A stretch of 64,000 nucleotides of DNA from Piezodorus guildinii (taxonomy: Eukaryota; Arthropoda; Insecta; Hemiptera; Pentatomidae): NCBI GenBank assembly GCA_023052935.1, contig CM041297.1, forward strand, positions 4,516,280 through 4,580,279, read 5' to 3'. Both the position numbers and the translations under genes were made by a program. The stretch's first letter is position 1. Each line of letters begins with the position of its first letter. Below the pieces are notes generated by a model that ran no database searches, was not told the DNA's origin, and saw only the letters and a list, made by a program, of their open reading frames with translations. This document shows positions 19,640 to 28,867 of the stretch, piece by piece.

Positions 19640-20644
19640 AACTAATTTACAATAATAATTGTATGATTTCCTGTCATCAGGATGCCCGGTCCTCTGCCAG
19701 ATAGTCCTAGAACGGCGCTTGAATTGGATAAGGTCCAGGAGTTCTTGAGGTAAAGGATTTGTACTTCGGGATTTTTCGGGAGAGAGAGGTGAAGATGAAA
19801 TCCAGGTTGCTTGTTGGATTAGGGTTGTAAAGGTATTTACAGCTTCATCCAGTTCTTCAGGGGATTTGAGGGATACTCTGAGATCAATGTTGTCGGTTAA
19901 GATTTGACGGAATAGATCCCAGTGAACTGGGTACCTGATGAATGAGGGTGGAAGCGGTTTAGGAATGGGCGATATTGAAAGGGTAAGGAGTATTGGACTG
20001 TGATCTGAAGATAGGTCATCGAGGCGAGATATGGAATAATTTAGTAGTCCTAGACCTTTGTGGATGAAAAAATCTAGGAGGTCAGGATTGCGGTTGGGAT
20101 CTGTTGGCCAGTAGGTAGGAGAATCCGGAGGAAGAATATTGCTGCGAGTAGAATTAAGTGCAGACAACAGGATTCGTCCACGAGAGTTTGTGGTTCTGGC
20201 TCCCCATTGTTGGTGTTTTGCATTAAAATCTGCTCCCACAAGGAAGTGATGTCCCAAGGAATTTAGGAACGAATTGAATTGGGATTCTGAAAATAGAATT
20301 TTCGGAGGGGAATATGCTGCAACAACTGTTATGTGAAAGGGCTTGGTTTTAACTGTTACAGCTGTAGGTTGTAGGTAATTATGGACGGGTAAGGGGTGTG
20401 AGTGATGGGAGAGGGAGTGATGGATGATGACAGCAGTGCCAGCATGTGCGGTTCCGTCCGGGTGGTCCGTGCGGTAAATGTTGTAATTGGGAATGTTAAA
20501 CAGACGTGAGTTGGTAAGTCGGGTTTCTGTTACTAGGGCTATGTCTATGTGTTTTTCTTGTAAGAAGACTGTTAGTTCGTTAGTGTGATTTCGAATACCA
20601 TTCGCATTCCAAAGGAGTATGGATATAGGTTTGGAAGAGGTCAT

Positions 20645-21730
20645 TTAAGGATTTCTTGAAGAAGTGATGAGGTGGGATACGAGATTAGTTAAAAGTGATA
20701 TTAGAGGAGTCACGACTGATTTAAATTCAGCGATGAAGGATGTTAGGAGACTGGTGATATCTGTTGCATTTGATGGAGGAGGAATGAGTGGAATTTGATG
20801 TTGATGGGATTTTTGGGGCTCGGAATGGATTAGAGGAAGAGAATATTGAGGTTGGGGGTGGGGGTGTTGAGGTTTCGGTTGCTCCGGCGGCAGGGCCTCA
20901 CAATTCTTATTTTTCTCACCGCCTCCTAGAAGTTGGGCAAAGGACACATTAGCGTTTATGAGATTTGAAGTCATTCTTCTTGAAGTAGTGGGATATTCTG
21001 TGGGTTGCGGTTTCTGGAATTTTTGTTTTAGGTTTTTGTAAACCTGACAGCCTTTATAGTTAGCCGGATGTCCTTTCAGGCATAGAGCACACACTGCTGG
21101 AGTTTGCCTTGATTTAATGCATTCATCAGATTTGTGGGGGTCTCCGCATTTCACGCAACGTGGCAAATGATGACAGTAGTGCTTGGTATGGCCGTATGCC
21201 TGGCAGTTGTGGCATTGAACAATTTCTTTTTTCACATATGGTTTTTCAACTGTGACTTTAGTATAGTAGAGCTTTTGGATGTCGTAGATCTTTTCAACTC
21301 CAGGTGAAGGTTCAAGATCAACGAAGAAGAGGGGTAGAGGTACCTTCGTGGATACATCGGTTCCGGATCTATTTTCCTTTATGACGTTGGTGATTTGACG
21401 AAGTTTGAAGCCCAAGGCCGTCAATTCTTCTTCAATATATTCAGCAGGCGTTAAGGGATGGAGATTTCGAATGACGACTCGCAAGGAGCGCTCCTGTCGA
21501 AGCTGGTAGGTGTGAAACTCAGCTTTTGTGTCCGTCAAATATTGAACGATTTTTCGGTACGCTTCTGCTGTTTCCGGAGAAATCTTTGTATCGAAGCTCC
21601 TGCTAAGGCATGTGTAACAACCGGGATCAACAATTTTGTTTATTTGGGAGCAGAGCAACTGAAAGTTTTTTATATTTTTGACGAATATCGGGGGAGGGCG
21701 AGGTTCTCTTGGTATTGGTGTCGACTCCAT
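20645..21730 (-). CDS. LINE-A ORF1: Gag-like nucleic-acid-binding protein
   Basis: I start it at the ATG at 21728-21730 (MESTPIPREPRPPPIF), 361 codons. The frame continues upstream to 21847, but those residues (ending NPHTRLK) are RT sequence of the host LINE-B and not part of this gene. Middle region: TAEAYRKIVQYLTDTKAEFH and SLRVVIRNLHPLTP, the PRE_C2HC-type domain typical of Jockey Gag. Then zinc knuckles: CHNCQAYGHTKHYC, CVKCGDPHKSDEC, CALCLKGHPANYKGC. Proline/glutamine-rich tail. It should bind element RNA and form the ribonucleoprotein for target-primed reverse transcription. The frame is intact. Its TAA is directly followed, in the same frame, by the ORF2 ATG. Confidence 0.9.
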   Translation of the reverse strand: MESTPIPREPRPPPIFVKNIKNFQLLCSQINKIVDPGCYTCLSRSFDTKISPETAEAYRKIVQYLTDTKAEFHTYQLRQERSLRVVIRNLHPLTPAEYIEEELTALGFKLRQITNVIKENRSGTDVSTKVPLPLFFVDLEPSPGVEKIYDIQKLYYTKVTVEKPYVKKEIVQCHNCQAYGHTKHYCHHLPRCVKCGDPHKSDECIKSRQTPAVCALCLKGHPANYKGCQVYKNLKQKFQKPQPTEYPTTSRRMTSNLINANVSFAQLLGGGEKNKNCEALPPEQPKPQHPHPQPQYSLPLIHSEPQKSHQHQIPLIPPPSNATDITSLLTSFIAEFKSVVTPLISLLTNLVSHLITSSRNP

Positions 21731-21738
21731 AGCATCTG

Positions 21739-21748
21739 GTTTCAGTCT
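21739..21748. repeat. Target-site duplication of LINE-A, right
   Basis: GTTTCAGTCT, identical to 17511-17520. Confidence 0.9.
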
Positions 21749-22033
21749 AGTGTGAGGATTCCGAGTAAGATGTTTGTCTAGGTACCGCATCTGTTTAACT
21801 GAGGTGAGTGGAATATTGTTAAAGGATATAGTGGGACAGGCGGACATAGGTTTTCCGCAGGTAATTTGATGGGACTTAGTAGGGTTGATTTTAATTCTCC
21901 GCTTTTGAAATCACTCTTCAATGGAAAAAATGTGAGATTGAAGGGTTTTGGAAGCAACAGATGGGTCATTATTTACAGATAACACACAAGTGTCATCTGC
22001 GTAGGTTGTGAGGACAGTACCAGCATGTATTGG

Positions 22034-22048
22034 AATATCAGCTGTATA
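22034..22048. repeat. Target-site duplication (AATATCAGCTGTATA), left
   Basis: 15 bp, exactly repeated at 22174-22188. Confidence 0.95.
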
Positions 22049-22173
22049 AAATAATAATAATAAAAATGTGTTTTATTGTTTAATTTACATACATAAATTT
22101 ACTATACATTTATATATTGCACACTATGCATAGACTTTAGTCCATCTGCAGATATATCAGAGGTATATATCTA
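22049..22173 (-). mobile_element. Short LINE 3' end with (TTA)n tail (125 bp)
   Basis: Bounded by a 15-bp duplication. The minus strand ends CACATTTTTATTATTATTATTT. Only 3' UTR is present: a severely 5'-truncated, dead-on-arrival LINE copy inside the LINE-B RT. Confidence 0.85.
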
Positions 22174-22370
22174 AATATCAGCTGTATATATGGTATAAAG
22201 GATTGGGCCCAGAATACTACCCTCAGGTACACCGGCGGACTGAAGAAATATGGATGAGTAGGAAAGGTTATGACTTACTTTAAAGGTTCTATCAGTGAGG
22301 TAGGATCGGATTAATAAGAAGTACATTGGAGATAGGAAAAATAATAATAAGAAAACAAAATTAAGCAATT

Positions 22371-22567
22371 TGTTTGTTTATTTATTTAACATCACTTTAC
22401 GCTACTGTGGCTAATCGGACGATGCTGCGCAGAGTTCTAGATTTGCTATCGGTTTTTAGGATAGGTCTTAACGAGTATTGACATGCACTGGCTCGGAACC
22501 ACCTTTTAACGTCCCCTCCGAAGTACAGCATAACTAAGGATTTTTTATTTCCATTAAAAAATCCTAA
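22371..22567 (-). mobile_element. SINE-A, 3' part (interrupted by RTE)
   Basis: Tail GTTTGTTTATTTATTTAAC, then body motifs up to CATTAAAAAATCCTAA. The head side continues at 23300-23340 after the RTE insertion. Confidence 0.85.
22553..22567. repeat. Target-site duplication (ATTAAAAAATCCTAA), left
   Basis: 15 bp, exactly repeated at 23300-23314. It lies in the SINE-A body hairpin. Confidence 0.95.
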
Positions 22568-23299
22568 CCGGTAAAGAAATAGGACTCGAAATAAATAACG
22601 ATAACACGAAATATAAGATTAGAAGCAGAAATAGTGGCGATCTTGGTAATATTGATGTATCAGGGCATACTTTCGAACACGTGGAGAGATTTACGTATTT
22701 AGGTTCATGATAACAAGAAAAAATGAAATCCAGGAGGAAATAAAGTCGGTTAAAGGCGGGGAATGCGTGTTATTATTTCAGTTGCTAATTACCTAGCTCA
22801 CGGCTTATGTCTAAAAAACTTAAAACTTAGAATTTATAAAACTATTATTCTTCCGACGGTCCTTTTCGGATGTGAAACGTGGCCGCTTATTTGATGGATG
22901 AACAGCGGCTTAAGGTTTTGGAAAATAAGGTACTGAGTAAAATATTTGGTCCGAAGAGAGATGAGTCCACTGGAGAGTTTTGAAGGTTGCCAACGCGACA
23001 TTGCGGAGCTTGTACCCTGTAAAGATAATTGAGTTGATGCATCGCGGAGGCTCAAATGGGCGAGTAAAGTTGTTGGGCTCTGTGAGGAAACAAATTCCGA
23101 GAAAGTTAGTATTCGCTGTACCGACTGATAGCGTCGAATGGTAGGCCTAAGCGTCGGGGATGCGTAAAGGCTGATCTCGGGAGTTTGGGCCTGAACGGTG
23201 ATCATTGGACGAGTCTGTGTAGACAGTATTTGGTGGTATTGGCATCGACTTCGGTTCAAACAATTCGGGTTCGGTAGGCCTGTTATTATTATTATTGTT
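22568..23299 (+). mobile_element. RTE-type LINE fragment inserted in SINE-A (732 bp)
   Basis: Plus strand, decayed RT with readable blocks IGLEINNDNTKYK, FEHVERFTYLGS, LRIYKTIILPTVLFGCETW, and a 3' tail of ATT repeats (23281-23299). Several stops and frameshifts are present. The same family recurs inverted at 43205-43680 and as a 3' end at 33381-33525. Confidence 0.9.
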
Positions 23300-23340
23300 A
23301 TTAAAAAATCCTAAGACCACCTGCGGGTTTGAACATTCAA
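23300..23340 (-). mobile_element. SINE-A, continuation toward the head
   Basis: ATTAAAAAATCCTAA then GACCACCTGCGGGTTTGAAC (part of the B box). The head is incomplete. Confidence 0.8.
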
Positions 23341-23402
23341 TTTGTTAAAAAGGAAAACTTCTCGGAGATTTCTAATATCTAAAAAAAAAATCTAAAATTA
23401 GT

Positions 23403-23417
23403 ACGCCATCACACTTA
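23403..23417. repeat. Target-site duplication of LINE-C, left (ACGCCATCACACTTA)
   Basis: 15 bp, exactly repeated at 25645-25659. Confidence 0.95.
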
Positions 23418-23925
23418 TTTTTTTATTATTTATTAAGAAATTTACAACTGTATATTAATCACATGTAAATGGTTTATATTGATTAGTACACATGGTAGTC
23501 TGAGAAGAACTACCCGATTGGTAGAGTTCCATTGTTAATTTTGTAGGAGGTCTCTTGGCATCTTCTTTAAGGGCTCGGTGGTTGTCGGGAATTGATATGG
23601 AGGAGATCACGATTAAGCGAGGTTTGATGGCAGGGAGTTTGGAATGAAAAGAGGTATATGTAACGGGCAAGTCTTCAATAAATGGATATTTGGGGCTATA
23701 TGGATGATTTTATTAGTAACAAAGTAGGGCTTGAGGATTTTACGAAGGATTTTGACTGCAAGATTGGATGCGATGAGAATTGATGGTTTAGTAGACCCAT
23801 AGCTCAATGCATGTCCAATAGGCTGATAATTTGATATAAATAGTTTTTTGTAGGTAATAGAAAGTTGAGCGTTTGTCAATTAAGTGTGCTAATCTGTATC
23901 TACGAGCAGTTTCCTGTCGTTTCAG
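23418..23925 (-). pseudogene. LINE-C ORF2 C-terminus and 3' UTR, riddled with small deletions
   Basis: Recognisable pieces (ILRKILKPYFVTNKIIH, YGSTKPS) appear in shifting frames. Aligned by eye to LINE-B at 17160-17520, many one- and two-base deletions occur in about 500 bp, while the 1.7 kb upstream is clean. Confidence 0.75.
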
Positions 23926-25644
23926 TTAGTATGAGGATTCATTTAGGCGTTTGTCGAGGTGGAGTCCTAAGTACCGAATCTGTTCAACAGGAGTAAGTAG
24001 GATATTGTTAAAGGATACGGTGGGGCAGGAAGTCATAGGCTTACGACGTAGAGTGAAGGTGATTTGATGGGATTTATTAGGATTTATTTTGATTCTCCAG
24101 TTTTGACACCATTCTTCAATGGCTGATAGATGGTTCTGTAGGATTTGTGATGCAGTAACAGGATCATTATTCACAGATAACACACATGTGTCATCGGCGT
24201 AGGAAGTAAGGATAGTGCTAGGATGGGAGGGAATATCAGCTGTATACACCGTGTAAAGGATCGGACCCAGGATACTACCTTGCGGTACACCGGCTGATTG
24301 AGTGAATATGGATGAGTAACAAAGGTTATGGTTAACTTTGAAGGTTCTATCAGAGAGATAGGAACGAATTAATAGGAAGTACGCTGGAGAGAGGAATTTA
24401 CGGAGCTTGTATAGCAGACCTGGATGCCAAACTCGATCAAAAGCCTGTTCCACGTCGAGAAAGGCTCCAGTGCAATACTTTCCGCGCTCCAATGTGGAAG
24501 ATATGACATCCACCACACGGTGACACTGTTGTATAGTGGAATGGGATGTCCGAAATTCAAACTGGTGGTCAGGAATCACGTGGTTGGATTCGAGGATGGG
24601 GTATAAACGTTTGAGGAGAAGTTTTTCGAGAATTTTGCCCAGAATGGGCAAGAGGGAGATAGGACGGTAAGAGGATGGATATTCAAGAGGCTTTTTTGGT
24701 TTAGGTATCATTTTGATAATGGACAGTTTCCAGTGGTCTGGAAAATAGGAAGAACGGAGAGTAGCATTATATATATAGGTGAGGAATAATATGGCTTTTC
24801 TGGGGAGCTGTTTTACGATGTGGGATGTAATGAGATCATGGCCAGGAGCTTTTTTGGAAGGTAAATTTTGAATTATGTTGATGACTTCTGATGGATGAAA
24901 GGCCTTAGGAGGAAGGGTCATTTGGAGAGGAACAGTGAGTTCTGCTTCAACACGGTCCATATGGATTGTATTAAGGATGTCAGGGTGTGGGACAAACGTT
25001 TTGGAAAGGTGTTCTCCGAACAGCTGAGATTTTTCATCATTGGAGCTTGTCCAGGATTTTGAGTCGGTGAGGAGTGGATGATTAAAGGTTTTGTATTTCA
25101 GTAGTTTTGCGGTTGCTATCCATAATGATTTGTCTGTTGTACTTAAGTTTTCTGTGAAGTTTTGAAAGTTTTGAATTTTGAGTTTTCTTATTTCTGTCTT
25201 GAGTTTGTTCGTCAGTTTATTGTAAATGGTTTTATCCGAAGGGTATCGTGTTCGATGCCACTTCGCTCTTGCTCGGCGTTTTTCAGTTAGTAATAGTCGA
25301 ATATAATATGGCAGGTTGGTTTCTTGTGCCTTCCTGTTTGTATATTGTAATGTGTTGGTCTGTATGGCAGTTTCTATTGATTTGTTAAGTTCTTCAATGG
25401 CAGAGTCTATATCTTGTTTAGTTTTTAACAAAATTTTCAAGTCCAGATTGTTCTCTAAGTCATATCGAAAATTGTCCCAGTTGACTTGTCCTTTAATCAG
25501 GGAAGGTAAAGGAGGCTTATGAATAGGATTGGAATGCAGTTGAAGCAGAACCGGGCTATGATCAGAGGAGAGGTCATCTAAGGATTTGATTGTAGATTGG
25601 GTGAAGGAGATTTGGGAAGTAATGAAAATATCGAGGATGTCAGG
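23926..25644 (-). CDS. LINE-C ORF2 fragment: endonuclease end plus RT, open frame
   Basis: Open from the truncation point at 25644 for about 572 codons, without its original start. Begins PDILDIFI and LSSDHSPVLL (last endonuclease motifs), then a linker, then RT: KKAPGHDLITSHIVKQLPRK, SYRPISLLPILGKILEK, FLDVEQAFDRVWHPG, SAGVPQGSILGP, TSYADDTCVL (catalytic YADD) and IRYLGLHLDKRL. HQFEFRTSHST has Glu where LINE-A has Gly (FGFR). The frame ends prematurely at NESSY through a small deletion after DKRL. No promoter, so it is not expected to be expressed. The long clean frame implies recent insertion. Confidence 0.85.
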   Translation of the reverse strand, partial: PDILDIFITSQISFTQSTIKSLDDLSSDHSPVLLQLHSNPIHKPPLPSLIKGQVNWDNFRYDLENNLDLKILLKTKQDIDSAIEELNKSIETAIQTNTLQYTNRKAQETNLPYYIRLLLTEKRRARAKWHRTRYPSDKTIYNKLTNKLKTEIRKLKIQNFQNFTENLSTTDKSLWIATAKLLKYKTFNHPLLTDSKSWTSSNDEKSQLFGEHLSKTFVPHPDILNTIHMDRVEAELTVPLQMTLPPKAFHPSEVINIIQNLPSKKAPGHDLITSHIVKQLPRKAILFLTYIYNATLRSSYFPDHWKLSIIKMIPKPKKPLEYPSSYRPISLLPILGKILEKLLLKRLYPILESNHVIPDHQFEFRTSHSTIQQCHRVVDVISSTLERGKYCTGAFLDVEQAFDRVWHPGLLYKLRKFLSPAYFLLIRSYLSDRTFKVNHNLCYSSIFTQSAGVPQGSILGPILYTVYTADIPSHPSTILTSYADDTCVLSVNNDPVTASQILQNHLSAIEEWCQNWRIKINPNKSHQITFTLRRKPMTSCPTVSFNNILLTPVEQIRYLGLHLDKRLNESSY

Positions 25645-25659
25645 ACGCCATCACACTTA
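25645..25659. repeat. Target-site duplication of LINE-C, right
   Basis: Identical to 23403-23417. Confidence 0.95.
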
Positions 25660-25706
25660 AACTTCGATAATTATTATCATAACTTCCATTACTCCTTGGA
25701 TTCTGT

Positions 25707-25785
25707 TTTTTTAATTCATTTAACGTCACTTTACGCTACTGTGGCTAATCAGACGATAGTGCAGTGAGAGTCCTGAATTTTGGGA
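25707..25785 (-). mobile_element. SINE-A 3' fragment
   Basis: Contains AACGTCACTTTACGCTACTG and CTAATCAGACGA, the SINE-A 3' portion. Confidence 0.7.
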
Positions 25786-26027
25786 ATTAATGATATTCAA
25801 TGGAATCTGTTATTACACGACTTATTAAACTATTAAACGAGCAGTTCTAGCTATTTTAGAAATAATTATTATGTTTTAATACTTAGGCTTTGTGCTCTAG
25901 AAGTTTAAATAAAATCTTCAGTTTGCACAGGGAAGATAAATTAAGAATGAAAATATTTTATACAATTTGTTTAAAGGCAAAATTTTCAGAAATTTGTTAT
26001 AGGATTTAAAAAAAAAAAAAAAACTTA

Positions 26028-26165
26028 AACGATGCTACCGTAGGATTCCTAAATTTCGCCTATCCAGGTTCAATTATTATAGAGATCTTTAACTAGTACT
26101 TGTCATGGCACAGAGCCGGGACTACCATTTTACGTCCCATCATACCAAGGAATTTTTAAATCTAT
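26028..26165 (-). mobile_element. SINE-A body fragment
   Basis: CGATGCTACCGTAGGA, CGCCTATCCAGGTTC, GATCTTTAACTAGTACTTG, TTTACGTCCCATCAT. Neither head nor tail is present. Followed, as at 8566, by the LINE-A-like scrap. Confidence 0.7.
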
Positions 26166-26329
26166 TAATCATTGATTGTATGAATGTAATCTTATAGCAA
26201 TATTATTATTGTCCATAGTGACAGATTGTAATATATCCGAATAAATAAATATTTAAATAAAAAAAATTAAACATTGATATAAAGGACGTTCCTAAAACTA
26301 CTCAATCATAACCCCGATATTAAAAACCA

Positions 26330-26420
26330 GTGGAGGCTGAGGAAGGGCAATATAACTGCAGACTTAGAGTCCAATATTGTTTTTCACAAAAGGTCTCGGG
26401 GCAACTGCCGTTTTAGGAAC
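26330..26420 (-). mobile_element. LINE-A-like 3' scrap
   Basis: CCAGTGGAGGCTGAGGAAGG and CAAAAGGTCTCGGGGC, the end of ORF2 and start of the UTR in LINE-A-like elements. Confidence 0.55.
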
Positions 26421-26526
26421 TATAAAGATCAATTTGCAATGGCTAAAAGTTTAGAATACTCTCTGAGATTATATTAAATGTGAATCATATGGATAAAATA
26501 AAGTTTGAGCTAGTGAGGCATTTATT

Positions 26527-26781
26527 GTTTATTCATTTACGTCACTTTATGCTGCTGTGGCTATTATTACGATGCTTCAGTGTCAGTACTAAATTTGGCT
26601 AATTTGGTAAAATTGGGAGAGGGTTTTTCAACGATTACCTGATCAGAACCACCTTTTTACGTCCCCTTCGTAGGATTTTTTACTCCTATTTAAAAATCCT
26701 AGGTCCATCTGCTAGGTTAGATCCCACGATCTTGGGCATGAAAGGCTGTTATCCTGGCCACTAAGCTACAGGTGGCCCCAC
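26527..26781 (-). mobile_element. SINE-A, near full length
   Basis: Minus strand reads GGGGCCACCTGTAGCTTAGTGG (A box), a decayed B box, the body hairpin, and the 3' AAATGAATAAACAA tail. This is the most complete minus-strand copy. The body has accumulated changes. Confidence 0.8.
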
Positions 26782-27458
26782 GTTAAACCAGTTTTAAACT
26801 ACCAATTATGCTACGTTAGTATTATTACATAGAATAACCGTTTCCTCTTTCGAGAGAAGTATCGCTGAAATATCTCGTTGTGTATAATTCAAATTGAAAT
26901 ATTGAATATAGATGTCCCAAGGGAGCAGACAACGAAATCCCCAAATGACTAAAGGCAATCCTCAGCGGACCATAGCCATTTGACCATAAATATACAATAT
27001 ACATTATACAATATACAATCCTCGATGTTTTGGATATGACATAATTCATCCACGAGAGAGGTCTCTTTAATCAGAAATGCTTAATGGCCTTCATCCACCA
27101 GAGTATTATCGCACATATTATCAGAATATCCGATTGCAGTATTGTTTATACTAATAGAATTTCTCTGAAGTAGGGGTATTGCTATAAATAACCTATATAA
27201 AAATTAGATTTGAAGTATAAGATGCCATTTGTAGTTCTTCAAAATAATGAACGATTATTATTTAATTTATCAAGGAATTTAAAGTGGATTGCTTTCCAGA
27301 GGTTAATTGTGTTTTCCATTTTACATTCACTTACCTATGTAGTGGATGCTACATCTGGTAGTGGATGCTTCACGCACCCGCTCATAGATAGCGCTAGCGG
27401 CGCCTACTTAAGTCACCTGCCGAACATAGATAATGTATTATTTAATGATATGGTTATA
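26782..27458. other. No recognised feature
   Basis: Flank of the pogo-like element. No convincing coding segment. A small frame at 27210-27464 has ordinary AT-rich composition. Confidence 0.4.
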
Positions 27459-27796
27459 CAGTAAAAACTCTTTTTCACGAACACGGTTATAACGAACACT
27501 CGTTTATAACGAACTCTCGTTGCGGTTCCTTGAAAAATAAATAGAAAACTATGATTTCTCCTCGTTTATAACGAAATATTATCTTATAGCGAACTAACGA
27601 ACCACTTTTGTGGGCCTTAAAATTGAATCTGTTCGGTTATTACGAAAAATAAAGGAGAAAAAAAATACGATACATCTTATATCCCGGTAAATAGCGGAGC
27701 CTTTTAGTCCAAATCCTTCTTACCTCTTATCTCTATTCAGCTGAATTCTGTGATTCACAGTCTGTGACAGCTTATGGCTTCTATGGTTTCAGCTTG

Positions 27797-27900
27797 TTAT
27801 TGTTTGTTTGTTTATTTAACGTCACTTTATGCTACTATGGCTAATCAGACGATGCTACAGTAGGAGTCCTAAATTTTGCATTCCTGAATTCCTTTTTATT
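27797..27900 (-). mobile_element. SINE-A 3' fragment inside the pogo-like element
   Basis: GTTTGTTTATTTAACGTCAC and CTAATCAGACGATGCTACAG. It splits the transposon's 5' region. Confidence 0.75.
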
Positions 27901-28016
27901 CTGTTGTTATTACTTTTATTCGAGGTTCCTTAGAGGTCGTCGGTCTCACTTTTCGTTCTAATTGCGCTTCCGCTCCGTAGACTATTTCAAAGAGTAAATC
28001 CATTGATTTAAATACA

Positions 28017-28126
28017 AAGTTGACGATTCTCCACGAAGTGGATAAAAAACTAAAGAGTTAAAATCGAAAATTGCCGAAAAATACGGGATATCAAAATCCA
28101 CTCTAAATGCTTTTTTAGTTTCTAAA
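28017..28126 (+). pseudogene. pogo-type transposase HTH remnant
   Basis: KLTILHEVDKKLKS, then after a frameshift SKIAEKYGISKSTLNAF. This is the N-terminal CENP-B/psq helix-turn-helix that binds the terminal repeats in pogo-type transposases. No DDE domain remains. Confidence 0.75.
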
Positions 28127-28299
28127 TAAGCATGTGCATAAATTTATACCAAGACACGTGTATACATACAATACATTTTTCGGATATAACGAATTCTTTT
28201 ATAACGAACAGAGTATTTTTTGGTCCCTTGGAATTCGTTATAACGAGGGTTTACTGTATTGTGAATTGTTTATTATCATTATAAATATTTGTATCCGCG

Positions 28300-28865
28300 T
28301 TACTGATTTATGAGGATAAATAAACCTTTTGTGGTAATATGACCTAGGGCCAAGACACTAGTCTAGTAGAATAGCTCTCACCGTAAATTATTGACATTGT
28401 GGACTAACATCACCAAGAGTTAGCTCTGCTCTTCAGATCACCAGCCAGCTTCTACCAGGTGGTATCTCCCTAGGTCAGAGTATCTCGGCATTTGCACCCT
28501 AAAAGTGGTCTATCTTTATTTCACATTATTCACCAACCTTCTCCCCTTCTTTTTTCTCAAATCCCCTCATAGGATGGGGTGCATGTCTTCTACCCATGTG
28601 CACCTATGAGGACTCCTATCCGCTGCTGTAGTGCTTCTACCACATGGGGCATTTCCTTCCTAACCAGTTACCTCTGCTCATTGGTAATTGCATGTTCGCC
28701 CCCTACCCGGCAGAGAAACCTCGTATCTAGTGCTGCGGTACGTAATTCTACCACGGCGAGCCATACCTTGCATCTTAATCTCTTTCTTGGATTAACACGC
28801 AATTGTCGAGGCCTTCTGTGACCCAATCTTATCCTTAATATTAATAACCGTACCTCAATACCTAT
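28300..28865. other. Moderately GC-rich unassigned segment
   Basis: GC content is visibly above the neighbours, and frames are open on both strands (for example 28579-28821 on the plus strand). The minus strand gives protein-like stretches rich in Arg and Leu. I recognise no domain and no other copy in the window. Confidence 0.3.
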
Positions 28866-28867
28866 AT

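Larger units (their letters stand above)
17960..20644 (-). pseudogene. LINE-A ORF2: endonuclease-reverse transcriptase with two stops
   Basis: ATG at 20642-20644 to TAA at 17960-17962, about 894 codons in one frame. Residues 1-230: APE endonuclease with LLWNANGI, VTETRL, AAYSPP, GADFNAKHQQW, DLLDFFI and SSDHSP, so the catalytic Asn, Glu, Asp and His are all visible. RT follows: KSPGFDLL, SYRPISLLPILSKLFEK, HQFGFRSGHST, FLDIAQAFDRVWH, AGVPQGSVLGP, TFADDTAIL (catalytic DD) and YLGFLLDKRLTWNPH, then the Jockey-type tail ending PPRRLKRQWPRDLL. Two nonsense codons break it: TAA at 19637-19639 between endonuclease and RT, and TAG at 18236-18238 in place of the Trp of GLELW. No frameshift is seen. 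The enzyme would nick the target and prime reverse transcription in the nucleus. Confidence 0.9.
17521..21738 (-). mobile_element. LINE-A, near-complete Jockey-clade element (4,218 bp)
   Basis: Flanked by the 10-bp duplication GTTTCAGTCT and inserted into LINE-B. Minus-strand order: 8-nt leader, ORF1 (Gag), TAA directly followed by ATG of ORF2 (APE endonuclease then RT), 3' UTR of about 440 bp with CTTAATAAAAC near its end. The very short leader suggests slight 5' truncation or an unusually compact promoter. ORF2 has two in-frame stops, so this copy is defective, but otherwise well preserved. Confidence 0.9.
21749..22332 (-). pseudogene. LINE-B 5' half (RT palm), split by LINE-A and a small LINE
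   Basis: Minus strand, in order: LSPMYFLLIRSYLTDRTFKV, SAGVPEGSILGPILYTIYTADI, a 125-bp insertion, then the region with TVLTTYADDT and the CPTISFNNIPLTSVKQMRYL block, up to HTRLK where LINE-A interrupts. It is 5' truncated at about 22332 and frame-broken between 21900 and 22030. Confidence 0.85.
23418..25644 (-). mobile_element. LINE-C, Jockey-type, 5' truncated (2,227 bp)
   Basis: Defined by the 15-bp duplication. Poly(A) side at 23418-23425. It starts in the C-terminal part of the endonuclease and includes the whole RT palm. It is related to LINE-B, and more distantly to LINE-A. Confidence 0.9.
27459..28256 (+). mobile_element. pogo/Tigger-like DNA transposon relic (798 bp)
   Basis: Ends CAGTAAAAACTC and (complement of right end) CAGTAAACCCTCG, with inner repeats of TTATAACGAA, bounded by TA on both sides (27457-27458 and 28257-28258). 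This matches the pogo branch of Tc1/mariner. It is interrupted by a SINE-A fragment. Confidence 0.8.

Noticed and set aside
21731..21847. N-terminal extension of the LINE-A Gag frame up to 21847
   Set aside because: Those residues match the LINE-B RT region (CPTISFNNIPLTSVKQMRYL) and lie outside the target duplication, so they belong to the host element.
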